A program made the translations under genes and the position numbers. Positions 1-11,739 of a stretch of 64,000 bases of DNA are shown here, piece after piece. Below the pieces are notes generated by a model. That model saw only the letters and a list, made by a program, of their open reading frames with translations. It was not told the origin of the DNA and made no database searches. The first letter of the stretch is position 1; the number at the start of each line of letters is the position of its first letter. The DNA is from Mesostigma viride (lineage: Eukaryota > Streptophyta > Mesostigmatophyceae > Mesostigmatales > Mesostigmataceae), in assembly GCA_009746045.1 (NCBI GenBank), contig RPFO01000310.1, positions 1,312,234 through 1,376,233 of the forward strand, read 5' to 3'.

Positions 1-119
1 TCAACTCGGTCATGTGCATGGGCTTTTGGAATGATATTTGCAACAGTGAACGCTACCCACTTGCATCCTCAATAATAAGGGGCATTTAAAATTTTTTACA
101 ATTGTAGCTTGTTATTTTC

Positions 120-235
120 ATGCAGGCGATACCGGGTCCGCTCCCAGCAAGCCTCATGGCTTGTATGTCAGTCTGGAGACAGGTGACCCGCAAGGAGCGA
201 TGGCACAAGGTTATGCATGCAAGACACCCTGCTGA
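120..235 (+). repeat. LINE family A, 3' fragment
   Basis: This short stretch aligns by eye with the C-terminal coding end of the LINE ORF2 near 4800-4900: an invariant tryptophan/arginine-rich segment before the stop, including the pattern 'ctggagacaggtgacccgcaagg' versus 'atggaggcagatggtgcg' in the better copy. It carries no usable reading frame. It is a decayed remnant, separate from the next fragment at about 376. Confidence 0.5.
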
Positions 236-359
236 CATCCGGATGAACGGGGAAAAGCATGTAAATAGATTTGGCAAGCGCAGCAGGTCAGGCCGCGCGC
301 CGGGCCGGCCGTCGACCTGCAACCTGACCACTTGGGGCAAATTACATACTACTACACAA

Positions 360-895
360 TTAATTGAGGATATTTTCGTAGGCACAGGCGCCTCGGCCTA
401 GCTGGGCGTCTATGGCCCGCACAGATCAGGTCGACACATCAGATCGACTACTAGCTCGCACCAAGCCCTCACAAACAGGGCGCGCCTCGTCCTCACCGAT
501 GGCGAGCCGGCCCCGGGCCGTCACGGCAAGGTCGCCATCCGTGGACTTTCCGGGATAGGCGCTGGACATGGACACTGATGTGTTGCACTAGATGGGACGA
601 TTTTACGCCGGCCGGGCACATTGCATGGCCTCCCAACTTTTCTGTAATCTGGAGGTATCGATGACATGCAAAGAGAGGTGGCATGGATAGTCATGAAGGA
701 TACCAACCCCAAGTCGGTGGGGGCACCGCGCGTGACCAAATTTTGCAACCATGCGATTCGGGCCGCAGCGCCCGCAACCCGCAACCCTGTTAAACTAGAA
801 AATAGATAGCTAGTATCATCCCGTCATCCCATCCATCCCATTCCCATCCCACTCGAGACGCTCTGCTCACGTGCTCACGTGACGCTGTCTACTTG
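360..895 (+). repeat. LINE family A, degenerate ORF2 C-terminus and 3' UTR
   Basis: The segment is collinear with 4600-5095. It contains the 'ggcacaggcgcct' motif, the 'cccgcacagatcaggt' motif, the 'gtggactttccggg' equivalent and the 3' UTR track of repeated ccatcc followed by 'gctcacgtgacgc'. Many small indels break the frame, so this is an old copy. It ends where the 3' UTR consensus ends, close to 890. About 45 bp later (935-960) a second '(t)gctcacgtggcgcagtc' occurs, suggesting another fused 3' end. Confidence 0.6.
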
Positions 896-1366
896 TACAA
901 CATTACGTTAAATTAAATCACATTAAATTGAAGATTTATGCTCACGTGGCGCAGTCCGGCTGCGTATTTAGCCATATGCCATCTATGTTTGCCCCTTATC
1001 GCTGTCATGCCGGCCGGAGGTCCACGAGGCTCGGGCAGCCAAGCAGGCCAACCCGCAACTACGGTGCAGCATCTATGCCCGTCTCTTTAATGGCGTCTTC
1101 ATCGTCCGCATTAACGGCCAGGACCTTCCTCCAATGACGGCGACCCCCATGGATACCGCCGTGCCAGCGCCCCAGCCCCCTGCTCGGCCCCCGCCGTCAC
1201 CGCCATCGCCACCGGCCTCGACGGTCACCTGCTCCCCAGCACGTGTGGGGATCCGCCGGGGCAACTTCAACTCAGGTATGGCTGCCAGGCTTGGCCGTCC
1301 CCCTAATAAATTCGTTCGCTTTGCACCTGAGCCGGAGCCCGCGCTGCGAACCCTTCTCTCCTATCA
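896..1366 (+). other. 5' flank of the main LINE copy, proline-rich frame
   Basis: There is no recognisable domain. A short open frame at 1134-1370 is proline/serine rich and stops just before the long ORF2 frame that begins at 1367. It could be the LINE's 5' UTR or the remnant of an upstream reading frame. The region near 935-1010 resembles the LINE 3' end plus the 'ccggctgc' motif seen again at about 5120, so a fused older fragment is likely. Confidence 0.35.
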
Positions 1367-4300
1367 ATGACGACGCTCGCGGCCCCGCGGCTCCGCGGCT
1401 TTAGCAGTGGGATCTGCCTAACTCCCCTTCCCGCCCCGCCTTTGCCTTCGCAGCCCTCGGGCTGTCGGAGAGAGAGCAACGGGTCGGCAGTGAGCCAGGT
1501 TCGCCCCGCCTCGCGCGGCCGCCTCCGAAACCTCCTCAGACTGCACGCATTTCTTATGCGTGCAGACGCAGACTCATTCTACCTGGCCACCCGAGCCAAC
1601 CGTCGGCGTCGCCTCGACGCGTTGGCAGGAAGAATCGAAACGGTGATTGAAAGCATAAGTCCCCAACCCGCCCCCCCTACCCCACCACCTCCACCCCCAC
1701 CCCCATCACCACCCTGCTCCATCTCCGCCCCCACCCCCGCCTGCACCCCCCTTTTCGGTCAACGCGCGCCCTTGGTCATCGCCACCTTCAACGCCCGCAC
1801 GCTCCAGCCCGACGCTGACCGCTGTCACTGCCTGCGCAGTGACGACTGTCAGTGCCATCGAGTCTCCAATCTTATTGGTTTCTGCATCGACAATAATATC
1901 GCCATCCTGGGAATCCAAGAACACAGGCGCACTGCATCGGCCCGCGGATCAACTGCCCTTGTTGCTGACGACATCGACGGCTGGCGGTTCTACTACGGAG
2001 GCGGCGACGGCACCGGGAACGGGGGCGTCGGTCTCCTCTGCTCCCCGCTCGCCGTACGCCACATGGGCGAACCCCAGCTGGTCAACGCTCGGCTCCTCGT
2101 GGCCACTTTTCATTCGATGGAGGGCCACTCGACCTACGCCCTGACGGTGGGCGTTGGTTACGCACCCCACTCCGGCCACCCAGAACAAGACCGCAAGGAC
2201 TTCTTTGCAGCGCTGGAGAACCTGGCGAACGGCATCCCTGGTCGCAACTACCTCGCTCTGCTGCTGGACGCCAACGCCACGCTACCACCGGGTACTGGCG
2301 GATGTCAGCACGCCCCCAACGGTACGGTCTCCAATGCCAACACTGAACTTTTTGCTGATTTGCTTACGACATGCGATTTGGTCACTGCCAACACCGCTTT
2401 CCACATAGTCCAGATGCTTTGGTCACACACACCTCGCCAACTGGCACTGAACGCTGCATTGACTATGTTGTAATGCGCAAGCGTCATCAAGGATCTGTAC
2501 TAGCTGCTCGCTCGCATGTGATCCCCCTGGTGCGCTCCGATCATCGCATCGTCACCGCCCGCATCCGCCTGCGATTCCCCTCGCCCTTTCGTAAGCACGT
2601 GGCACCACCTGATTTGCGCACACTTCAGTTGCTCGAGAAATCTGACGACGCTCTGGAGGACTTCCCTGAAAAACGCGCCCACAAGCGCGCCGCAGAGGCG
2701 TTCGTCGACGCGCTGGACATCCCGGCCAGCCACGCCCAGCTGTTCGCTGCCGGCCCGGCATCGGCCCTTCGGCACCTCGCTGACAAGCTGCCCGCGGCCG
2801 GGGCCCTACTGCCCCCCGCCGCCCGCCCCGCTTCACCAGCCTGCACCGGCTCCCCGCCGTCATCCAGGCCCGGCAAGCCCTGCGCGACAACAGCGACCCC
2901 GCCCGCTACGCCCGCCTCAAAGCCGATTACCACTCGGCCATCCGGCAGGCGACCAAGGAGCAGGAGGACCTTCATGTCCGCGAGTACTTCGCCCACCTCA
3001 AGGACCAGCACGGCAAGTACGCCTGGACCCGCCTGCGTCACGCCCAACGGCCCGCCGGCGGCGCGCAGCCGGCGCCGCGGACGCTCTCTGGCTCACCGCA
3101 GCAGCAGCTCGACCAGTGGTATTCCTCCCAGTCCCGGCTGCTCGGCGCCCCCCCGCCGCCTCCGCCGCTTGGCCCTCTGGCGGCCGCACGCCTGGCAGTA
3201 GCACCGGCGGACGTCCCTGCGCCGCCCACGCCGCCCGCCGCTGAGCAGGACTACACGTACCCAGCCCTGACGGAACCCCTGGCCGACCCCAACGAGCTCC
3301 CGCCGTTCACCGAGCTCGAGCTGAGCACCGCCGCCAAGCAACTCCGCTTCTATGCCGCCGTTGGACCTGACCAGCTCCCAGCCCCGGTGATTAAGCTGAC
3401 GGCGCTCACGGGGTTCCTGCTTGACGTCTGCAACCGGATCCTGCTTGCCGACGCGCCGCCGATTCCTGAGTGGCAGCACAGCTACCGTATTATGCTGTAC
3501 AAAAACAAAGGTTCCCCTGACGACCCCGCCAACTACAGAGGAGTCTGCATCCAGAGCGCCGCACTTAAGTTGTTCATGCGCATGATCCTCAACCGCCTTC
3601 GTTCTGCTCTCGACTGTCACCTTGGGGAAAGTCAAATGGGCTTCCGTCCTGGGCGCAACACCGTCATGGCCATCTTCGTCGCGCGTCGCCTCTTCGAGGA
3701 AATCGCTCTCCTGCAACCTGGTGAGTTTCCCGCCATCCTGATCTTCGTCGACTTCATCAAGGCTTTTGATTCTGTCCTCTGGGACGCTCTATGGGCTGTA
3801 CTTGCTCGCGCTCGCGTCCCCACTCCCCTGATTACCGTCATCCGCACGCTGTATGAGGGGTCGACCACTTCGGTGCGCACTCAACACGGCATTACCCCCG
3901 CCATGCCCACTGCAGACCGGCGTCTGGCAGGGTTGCGTCCTGTCGCCGTACCTGTTTATTATTGTAGTGGATTATGTTATGCGCCAGGCACGTGCTCGCT
4001 TTGCTAGCATTGCAGGCCGTGCCCCTGGCCTAGCGATCACGAACGAGCTTGGGGAAGGGGGGCCGACTAACAAGCAGAATTTACTAGCTGACCTCATTTA
4101 TGCCGACGACATCACGCTCATCGAGAAGCCGGAGTCTGCCCAACTTTGGCTGGACTGCCTGGCGCTCGAGGCTCGGGCGGTTGGTCTAGAAATCAGCCCC
4201 AAAACGGAGGCCCTGGCCCTCGGCATGGCAGGGCCCCCACCCACACTCCGCCTCTTAGACGATGCCGAGGTCAACTACCCTCCTTCAGGCCGCTTCAAGC

Positions 4301-4965
4301 TGCTCGGCAGTTGGCTTCCCGACTGCGAGGACGACATGACGACACGGATCGGCATGGCGTGGGCGCACCTCCATGACCACCGCCGCTGGTGGAGCAACCC
4401 CGCCCTACCCCGGATCGTCAAGCGTGACCTCTTCAAGGTCGTCATTCTGACGATCCTGACCTACGGCGCCGAGACGTGGACACTGATGCAGGAGCTGGAG
4501 CAACGACTCGACGGCGCCGTCACCAAGATGCTGCGCAAGGCCCTTAACATCCCCTTTGGTTTGCACATTAGTAATGAGGATTTGTACGCTGATTTGCCCT
4601 ATGTTTCCCACATTATTAGGCACAGGCGCCTGGGCCTAGCCGGGCACCTGGCCCGCACAGATCAGGTAGATACATCAGATAGACTAGCTGGCACCAAGCC
4701 CGCCCAGCCTGGGCGATATGTCCTCACCTGGCATGCCCCCGGCCGCGCGCGGCAGGGCCGCCACCCGTGGACTTTTCGTGATAGACTCGGCATGGACATG
4801 TGCTACACTAGACGTGACGGGCTCACCCCCGGGCAACCTCCTGGTTTGTCTGTAATATGGAGGCAGATGGTGCGCAAGGATAGATGGCAAGTAGTGATGA
4901 AGGAGACCACCCCCAAGCCTGTGGGGGCTCCGCGTGTGCGGTGTGACCAAGTATGGCATTCATAG
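1367..4965 (+). pseudogene. LINE family A ORF2: APE endonuclease + reverse transcriptase (frameshifted)
   Basis: This is the ORF2 polyprotein of an APE-type non-LTR retrotransposon. The endonuclease comes first: an ATFNARTL start, an IQEHRR metal-binding Glu, a GYAPH segment, LLDANAT, and RSDHR near the domain end. Then comes reverse transcriptase with FVDFIKAFD (motif A), VWQGCVLSP (motif B) and YADD (4099-4110, motif C). The C-terminal domain has YGAETW and RRLGLAGHLAR, a pattern typical of animal and algal LINE proteins. The frame runs 2, 1, 3, 1, with shifts near 2400, 2830 and 3890. The first is explained by two extra bases and the last by one extra C, so the copy is dead. The 3' UTR continues to about 5095 with a TGTAA at 4993. 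Exact clade assignment needs a tree. Confidence 0.88.
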
Positions 4966-5100
4966 CGATTCGGGCCGCGGTGCCCACACCCCTGTAACTA
5001 GGACCTAGATAGCTTATAGTTTATACCATCCATTCCATCCCATGTTCCCCTCCCACTGAGGACTTATGCTCACGTGACGCAGTCACGTGTCTATTAATTA
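4966..5100 (+). other. LINE family A 3' UTR
   Basis: The tail is shared with the copy ending at 23500: 'cacccctgtaactagg', ccatcc repeats, 'gctcacgtgacgcagtc', then 'acgtgtctatta'. There is no poly(A). The present copy ends in extra AATT units. TGTAA at 4993-4997 is a plausible green-algal poly(A) signal. Confidence 0.65.
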
Positions 5101-5119
5101 ATTAATCGCTGTCATCCGC

Positions 5120-5587
5120 AAGCCGGCTGCATGAGTGGTCGACCGACCTTGGTGCGCACTGACAATTCACGGCATTCCCCCGCCGGTATGTTCACTTTTG
5201 TTAATTAATGTCCGCTGCAGATGGCTAGTAGGCGTCTAGCAAGTTTGTGTCAGGTGTCACCCGTACCTGTTCAAGTATTGTAGTGGATTATGTAATGCAT
5301 CAGGCACGTGCCCGCTTTGCTATAGCATCGCTGGCCGCAAACCTGGCCTAGTGACTGATTACATGTAAGAATGAGCGCGGGGAAGGGGGCCCGACCAACA
5401 CGCAGAATTGATGCGCTGAATTAACTCATACTACTATTTATTTATGCCGACGACATCACGCCCTGATTGAACAGCCGGCGTCTGCCCAGCTTTGGCTGGA
5501 CTGTGCACATGCCAGTGGCGCTCGAGGCCAGTTCACTGTCGGTCTCAAAATCAGCCCCAAAACGGAGGTCATGGCCCTCAGCCATGC
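5120..5587 (+). pseudogene. LINE family A RT fragment, left half of a split copy
   Basis: The DNA aligns with 3856-4230 of the better copy (RT motifs B to C: 'ggattatgtaatgc', 'atttatgccgacgacatcacg'). It has many short insertions of 4-13 bases, several containing the palindromes TGCA, CATG or AATT. The match breaks just after 'atggccctcagcca' (5571-5584). The continuation of the RT resumes at about 7964 with the same 'atggccctc', so this copy appears to be split by a roughly 2.4-kb insertion. Confidence 0.6.
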
Positions 5588-5915
5588 ATATAATGGGACC
5601 CCCATGGATTTTGCATTAAGAATTTAGCCATGCTATGCCTATGCAGAGAGATGCTCTCTGTGGAGAAGCCATGTCCTAGCTCTTGTATAGCCATATGATG
5701 ATCTTCCCCCACATGACAGGCTCCCCCTTAGCTGGGCATAGCTTGATAGATCATGAGGGTGCAGGTGCCCTGGTGCACCTAGAGCAAGGGTAGCTTAAAA
5801 TCCCACGGTCTCTTGCAGGAAGTATAGCCCAGAATGTATTAAAAGCCATCTGCCCCTTCTCAGGGATATGTGCTACATGTACTCCCAACGGAGTTCCTAA
5901 TTAATTAATTAATTA
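5588..5915 (+). repeat. Dispersed repeat X, copy 1
   Basis: This roughly 320-bp non-coding unit begins 'ataatgggaccccc', contains 'gatgatcttcc', 'ggtgcaggtgccc', 'agaatgtattaaaagcc' and 'actcccaacggagtt', and ends in an AATT run. It is flanked on both sides by 'atggccctcagcca' (5571-5584 and 5916-5929), which looks like a target-site duplication. A second copy lies at 7532-7925 and a partial one at 13640-13860. It has no terminal inverted repeat or coding capacity that I can see. Confidence 0.6.
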
Positions 5916-5944
5916 ATGGCCCTCAGCCACGAGGTAGCCATGGC

Positions 5945-7450
5945 TGACGGCGGAGCTCATAACTTTTATGTTTGGGCACCGAATTTGGCTGGGAATATCA
6001 CTATTGCTTTGTCTTTAGTAAGAAGACACGCACGCTGATATATTTTTCTGAAACTAAAACGCAATATTATGGCGAGCAAACGCTCGACTACGCAACGCAG
6101 CCTGGCGGCTGCGATGAGCCTTGAGAAATTCGCCTGCAGCTCCGGCTGTAATTCCGCCCGGCCTTCCAGGCAACGGTGCCACTACTCAAGCATTAGTAGT
6201 GCACTCGGCTCCTGCGGCCTCGCCCTCAGCATCGCCTGATGATCCCAAACGCAGCCGCCCAGCACCGCGCTGGACAGAACCGCGCTTCCGGCCGGAACCC
6301 TTCAAAGTCGACGATCACGAATGGTTCAACCTGCATCCCCAAGCGATACCCTGCATTGCATCTTCTACGGGGACTACGCCTCGCTTTACGACCTGTGCCT
6401 CCATCTCCACAGCATCGACCGTCTCATCTTCCCAGACGGCAAATGGTGCCCCCTCGCCTATGTGACGGAGCACCCCCAACCCCGCCCCCGCCTTAAGCAC
6501 CTCATCCTCTGCTCCCTTCTTATGCGCTCTGACGGCGAGATCTGGGCTCCATCTATCTCCGCATCCACACTCCGTTCCATCCTAAGTTACGGAAGCCTTC
6601 CAGCAGCACGTGACCCCCCTTGCTGCCGATGTGGCAGCAATGGGAGGCACGCTAGCTACTGAGCTCCCTCACCTTTCCACCACCGTCACCTCCACCTCCA
6701 CCCTCCGCGCTTCCACCTCCACTTCTGCCTCCACCTCCACCGCCGACATCAAAGCCCAGATTCTCGACATCGACAAGCGCCTCCACGACAACGCCATCGA
6801 GTGCCTGCAACACACCGCAGGCGTCACCGCCCAGGCGGTGAAGGACATCGCTGCCCAGCCAGCATCTGCTGGCCCGGCCAGCGATACTCCTTCCACCCAG
6901 ACCTGGGTGGATTTGCTTAAGCAACACTGTCACCACCTCCACCGGCCACCTCCACCATCGCGGCACGTACAGCTCAAGCAACAAGCACTCGACCTCCGCG
7001 AGGAGGCCGACCGCACCCAGCCCAGGGCTCCACAACGTCATCGTCAAGCACTTCGACCAGCTGGCAGGTGAGACCTCGGAGACCGCTTCTCGTGGCATTT
7101 AAGCGCGACATTCTTGCCCCCATGCAACTCACTGGTGAGGCTGCTGCGGATGTCGGCTGCCCGCCTTCCCCGCGCGCGGGGTAAGGCTGGCCCGGCTCCC
7201 TGGCTCCTCACCTTTAAGTACATGGCGGATAAGCTGTCGTTTCTTAACTGCCGGAAGAAGCTCTCCAGGACTCGCTTCACGCTGGAGGACGACTTGACCC
7301 TGGCCCAGCAACAACAATGACGCGAGCTATGGCCGACCTACCTCCAGCTCCGGCAGAGCGCAGGGGGGAATTAAACCGGTATACTGGAGGGGGTCGACGT
7401 CATCCACGTCGACCACAAGCCCTGGCAGGCGTACCCCCTGCCACCCCAGC
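5945..7450 (+). pseudogene. LINE ORF1 (L1-like nucleic-acid-binding protein), degenerate
   Basis: A 5' leader ('ggctgacggcggagctca') shared with the minus-strand copy at 13.45 kb precedes an ATG at 6069. The reading shifts frame at least twice (near 6340 and 6580). The order is a Ser/Pro-rich N-terminus, a Ser/Thr run, an Ala-rich predicted coiled coil around 6740-6900 (DIKAQILDIDKRLHDNA), an RRM-like start (HNVIVKHFDQLAGE), then PWLLTFKYMADKLSFLNCRK, RFTLEDDLTLAQQ, RELWPTYLQLR and VYWRGVDVIHVD. That order is the C-terminal signature of L1-type ORF1 proteins: RNA binding and chaperone activity for the retrotransposon RNP. A stop sits between AQQQQ and RELWP. It is non-functional as it stands. 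Confidence 0.65.
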
Positions 7451-7533
7451 AACCTCAGTCTAGGGAATATAGCAGTCTAAGTGCAGATTAGTAAGGCTTA
7501 GCCTAGCAAGTGGCCCACGCGCATGTGCGCCCA
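7446..7533 (+). repeat. 88-bp segment repeated inverted at 19.95-20.02 kb
   Basis: 'cagtctagggaatatagcag' followed by an aggcttagcctagca motif and 'gtggcccacgcgcat' recurs in reverse complement at 19945-20020. The copy ends inside the region used as the insertion site by the second LINE family. Function unknown; it marks the 3' edge of the ORF1 unit here. Confidence 0.5.
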
Positions 7534-7963
7534 TAATGGTCCCCGTGGATGATGCCTTAAGAATTTAGCCACGCTCTGTCTATAATGGGACTCCCCGTGG
7601 ATGATGCATTACTGATTTAGCCCAGCTCCGCCTAAGCAGAGAGTCACTCGAGCTCTCTGATGAGAAGCCATGCCCTACATGTACTGAGTCTACATGTACT
7701 GAGTCTAGCCTTTGTATAGCCATGATGATCTTCCACCCCATGCCAGGCCCCCTAGCTAATTTGTGCTCTGATATATCATGGTGGTGCAGGTGCCCTTGGT
7801 GCACCTAGAGCAAGTGTCGTTTACATCCCCACCCTTGCAGGAAGTAGCCCAGAATGTATTAAAAGCCATATGCCCCTTCTCAGGGATCTGTGCTACATAT
7901 ACTCCCAACGGAGTTATGTTCCAATTCAATTCAATTCAATTCAATCCAATTCAATTCAATTCA
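7532..7963 (+). repeat. Dispersed repeat X, copy 2, with ATTCA run
   Basis: This is the second copy of the unit at 5588. Its first 47 bp are duplicated in tandem (7532 and 7583). 'acatgtactgagtct' is also duplicated internally. The 3' end carries an ATTCA pentanucleotide run (7920-7963) where copy 1 has AATT. It is immediately followed by 'atggccctc' and resumed RT sequence. Confidence 0.6.
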
Positions 7964-8400
7964 ATGGCCCTCGATCGGCCTGGCAGGGGACCTGCCCCAG
8001 CTCCGCCTCTTTGACGACACCGAGGTAAACTTAGTACCGGACTGCTACCCTGCTTCAGGCCACTTCAAGCTGCTCGGCAGTTGGCTCTGCGCCTGCGAGG
8101 CGGCCATGACTGCGACCCTGGCAGATCAGCATGGCGTCACCAGCTCCACCGGAGCATCGTCGCTGGTGCGCATGGAGCAAACCCCGGCGCCCTGCCCTGG
8201 ATTGACAGTCAAGCGCGACCTGTAAAAGGTCGTCATTCCTACGATCCTGACCTACGACGCCGAGACCTGGACGCTGGGCGCAGCTAGGAGATGGAGGATC
8301 GGCTAGATGGCCAGGCACTGTCACCAAGATGTTGCGTCGGGCATTCGGTTTGCACATTAGCAATAGGGAATCGTTTATGCTGATATCCTACTATAGGGAC
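7964..8400 (+). pseudogene. LINE family A ORF2, right half of the split copy
   Basis: The translation follows the main copy from the end of RT into the C-terminal domain (LRLFDDTEV, FKLLGSWL, VKRDL, ILTYDAETWTL) but has stops and frameshifts. The DNA joins logically to the fragment ending at 5587. It fades near 8400, where it meets the minus-strand copy tail to tail. Confidence 0.6.
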
Positions 8401-8529
8401 TGCCTATTAGGCCTCGCATCGTTGAGGCAAGCAGCAGATAGGAGACTAAATGCTGCCTAGCACCAGGAGGCGAAAAAACACGAAAGTTCATCAATCATGA
8501 AGCAGTGACAACACGGATTCAACAAATGG

Positions 8530-10640
8530 TGTGTCTACCTGATCTGTGCGGGCCAGGTGCCCGGCTAGGCCCAGGCGCCTGTGCCTAATAATTATGGGAA
8601 GCGTAGGGTAAATCAGCATACAAATCCTCATGGCGAATGTGCATGCTGAATATATGGAGCGCACTACGTCGCATCTTGGTGAGTCCGCGCCGTCGAGTTG
8701 CTGCTCTAGCTCCTGCGTCAGCGTCCTCGTCTCGGCTCTATAGGTACGTCGATCAGGATCGCCAAGATGACGACCTTGAAGAGGTCGCGTTTGACAGTCC
8801 GAGGCAGGGCGGGGTTGCTCCACGTCCAGCGCCGGCGACCAGGTGCTCGTGGAGCTGTGCCCAGGCCATACCGATCCGGGTCGTCATGTCATCCTCGCAG
8901 TCGGGCAGCCAGCAGCCCCGAGCAGCTTCAGTGAAGCTAGCGACCGCGAAAGCGGGGAACTTAAAGAACTGGGGTGTCGTCAAACAGGCGGAGCTCAGGG
9001 GGGGGGGGGGCCAGGCTGCAGGGCCATGGCCTCCGTCTTGGGGCTGATTTCGAGACCATGCAACCACCCGGGCCTCGAGAGCCAGGCAGCCCAACCAAAC
9101 TTCAATGGGCACGGACGCTGGCTGCTCAATGATCGAGAGTGATGTCGTCGGCACACAGTGCAATACTTGTAATAAATAAGCTCAGCGAGTAAATTCTGCT
9201 TGTTGACGTCGACCCCCCTTCCCCAGGCTCATTCTGAATCTCGAGGCCAGGGCCGCACGGACCAGCAATGCTAGCAAAGCGGGCACGTGCCTGGCGCACA
9301 ACATAATCCTGGCACTGCAATATTATGAACAGCTGATACGGACGTTACCGGACGCAGCCCTGCCAGACGCCGGTCTGCAGTGGACATGGCGGGGTATTGT
9401 GAGGCAGCGCGCAACAAAGATGGCCATGACGGTGTTGCGCGGCCAGGCCGGAACCGCCCAGTTGGCTTCCCCCCAAGTGATGGTCCGCTATCTGAGCAGA
9501 ACGAAGGCGGCTGAGGATCATGCGCATGCCACAACTTGATCGCGGCGCTCTGGATGCAGACTCCTCGGTAGTTGGCGGGGTCGTCAGGAGACTGAGGCCT
9601 TTGGTTTGAAGAGCATCATGCACCCGAAAGCTCTGTTGCCATTTAGGGATAGGCGGGGCATCAGCCAGCAGAAGCCGGTTCGGCAGACGTCCAGCAGAAA
9701 CTGTGTGATCGAGCGCCGCCAGTTTAACCACGGGTGCGGGGTCGAGCTGGTCGGGACAATGCAACGGCAGCGTAGAAGCGGAGCTGGTGGGCGGCGGTGC
9801 GTAGCTCGATCTCCGTGATCGGCAGTAGCTCCTCAGGGTCGGCCAGGGTCTCCGTAAGAGGAGGCCTAAGGTACGTGTAGTCCGACTCGGCGGCGGGTGG
9901 CGTACGCGGGGCCGGGCCGGACGCCCGACGCCGGCGCCGGACGTGCGGCTGCCATGCATGCAACGAGCCAAGCGGGGGGGGGGGCTGGGGGGTACCAAGC
10001 AGCCAAGACTGGAAGGGGTACCAAGGGTCCAGCTGCTGTTGCGGCGAACCCGGCGGAGAGCGTCCGGCGCGCTGGCTGACAGTGCGCCACCGGCGGGCCG
10101 GCGTTGGGCGTGACGCAGGCGAACCCAAGCATACTCAGAGCCGTGGTGGTCGTCAAGGTGGGGAAAGTATACTCGCGGATGTGAAGGTCCTCCCGAAGTG
10201 CGGCGGTTGCCTGCCTGCATGATGGCCGAGTGGTACTCCGCCTTCAAGTATAGGCGTAGCGGGCGCCGGGCGGGGTCGCGGTTGTCGCGCAGGGCTTGCC
10301 TGCATGGTCAGCATGGATGACGTACGTTAGGGAGCCGATGGCAGGCTGGTGAACCGAGGCGGTCGCCGGGGGGGCAGTAGGGTCCCGGCGGCGGGCAGCT
10401 TGCCAGTGAGGTGCCGGAGGGCAACGGCTGGGCCGGCGGCAGTCAGCTGGGTGTGGCAGCCCGGGAGGTCCAAGGCATCGACAAACGCTTCCGCGGCACG
10501 CTTATTATGGGCGAGCTTGTCGGGGAAGCCCTCGATCCAAGGCTTTGTCAGATTTCTCAAGCAACTGTAGTTTCCGCCAATTAGGTGGGGCCACACGTCT
10601 ACGGAGTGCGAGGGGAAGTGCAGGCGGATGCGGGCCAATT
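8530..10640 (-). pseudogene. LINE family A ORF2, minus-strand copy lacking the endonuclease
   Basis: Read on the minus strand, this begins at ARIRLHFPS (just after the endonuclease domain). It continues through KRAAEAFVDALDLPG, the linker, a mutated RT (LQTGVWQGCV, CADDIT in place of YADD) and the RRLGLAGHLARTDQ segment, ending near 8530. Frames change repeatedly and the catalytic motif is altered. It is a degenerate copy of the element at 1367. Its own L1-like ORF1 equivalent lies at 11740-13288 on the same strand, separated by about 1.1 kb containing repeat Y. Confidence 0.7.
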
Positions 10641-10671
10641 ATTAGATGCCAATGGGCACCCGGCCTAGCTA

Positions 10672-10855
10672 TTAATTAATTAAACACGTGCTCCCGTTGG
10701 GGAGTCACGGAGCACCGGAGTGCTTTTAATCCTTGTATATTATGCACAACAAGAAGAAAGGGCAGAGGACCCCTTTCTCGATCCTTCATGTCAGAGGCAT
10801 GCCACAGCAGCAATCGGACACGATAGACGATCGTCGATCCGGCAGATTCTGTGGG
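10672..10855 (+). repeat. Dispersed repeat Y, copy 1
   Basis: The unit 'ggggagtcacggagcac' with a following agggcagag motif and 'catgccacagc' is repeated directly at 13480-13645. The two Y copies bracket the minus-strand ORF1, as the X copies bracket the plus-strand ORF1. The reverse complement of Y shares 'attaaaagc', 'actcccaacgg(g)ag' and AATT runs with repeat X. The two may be diverged members of one family. Confidence 0.5.
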
Positions 10856-11735
10856 TGCAATAAGACCCGCGTGAGCATATCATGGCCGGCAGGAACGTGG
10901 GCAAGCAAGCGGAGCATAGCTAGGGCGTACGTAGCATGCATGGCTGGCTGTACTAATGCTACGCTATAGGCTAAGGCTATGGCTGGCTGTGTACATTGTC
11001 AGAGGTGAATTTCACCCTGTGTGCCCAACTGCCTGCCGTTAATATATTTCATATAGGCCATCCATTGTAAACGGAGGTATTAGGGTTGCGTCCTTATTAA
11101 TCGCACCCGCCTGCCGTATTTCTGGCCATAATTAATATCCGCAGAGTATTATGCAGTGTTGGGGCAGTGGGCACGTGTCATGTTACGGCTCATGATTTGG
11201 TCACGGAGTGACTAAGATATTAGTGCCGAAGCTACGAGAACCGGCACATTATATCAAGACTTGTACGTTCAGGGTCCTACGACCTATAGGTAGCGTACTA
11301 TTCAGTCGTACTATTCGACTAGAGAGTGTTAACGGAATCTGGCTAGCGTAATAACGCATTCTCAGCACATTTCAGATAAGCTACGCAATCTTTGTGCCAG
11401 CCTGTCGAGCACTCACACCTTTGTGCATATAAGAGGAAGACGCAACCTACGTTGCTCTATCCTTGCCACGATGTAGCCACCACGGGATCCGCATTATGTG
11501 GTTGGTGGACAAGTTGGGTGGCATGTGGTCCTGGCTAAATAATTCCGACTAATATCAATCAATGCAATTATCAATTACGTCTCAAGCATGTTCCATCAAT
11601 GTCCACACATATCTTTCTTTTCCCTTTCAACATACATACTGTGCGTAACTTAGCGGTGCACGTGACTAGGTATGGTGGCAATTAGGCTAGGCATAATGCT
11701 AACCTTCTAGGCATGCATGGCTGCCATGACGGCGG
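10856..11735. other. Gene-free interval
   Basis: I see no coding signature, no long repeat and no clear terminal repeats. It is AT-richer than its surroundings, with local duplications such as 'ggctaaggctatggctggct'. It separates ORF1 and ORF2 remnants of the minus-strand LINE and may be an old insertion. Confidence 0.4.
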
Positions 11736-11739
11736 TGAC

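Noticed and set aside
9606-9818. Plus-strand frames in 8.6-10.6 kb
   Set aside because: They lie antisense to the degenerate minus-strand LINE ORF2.
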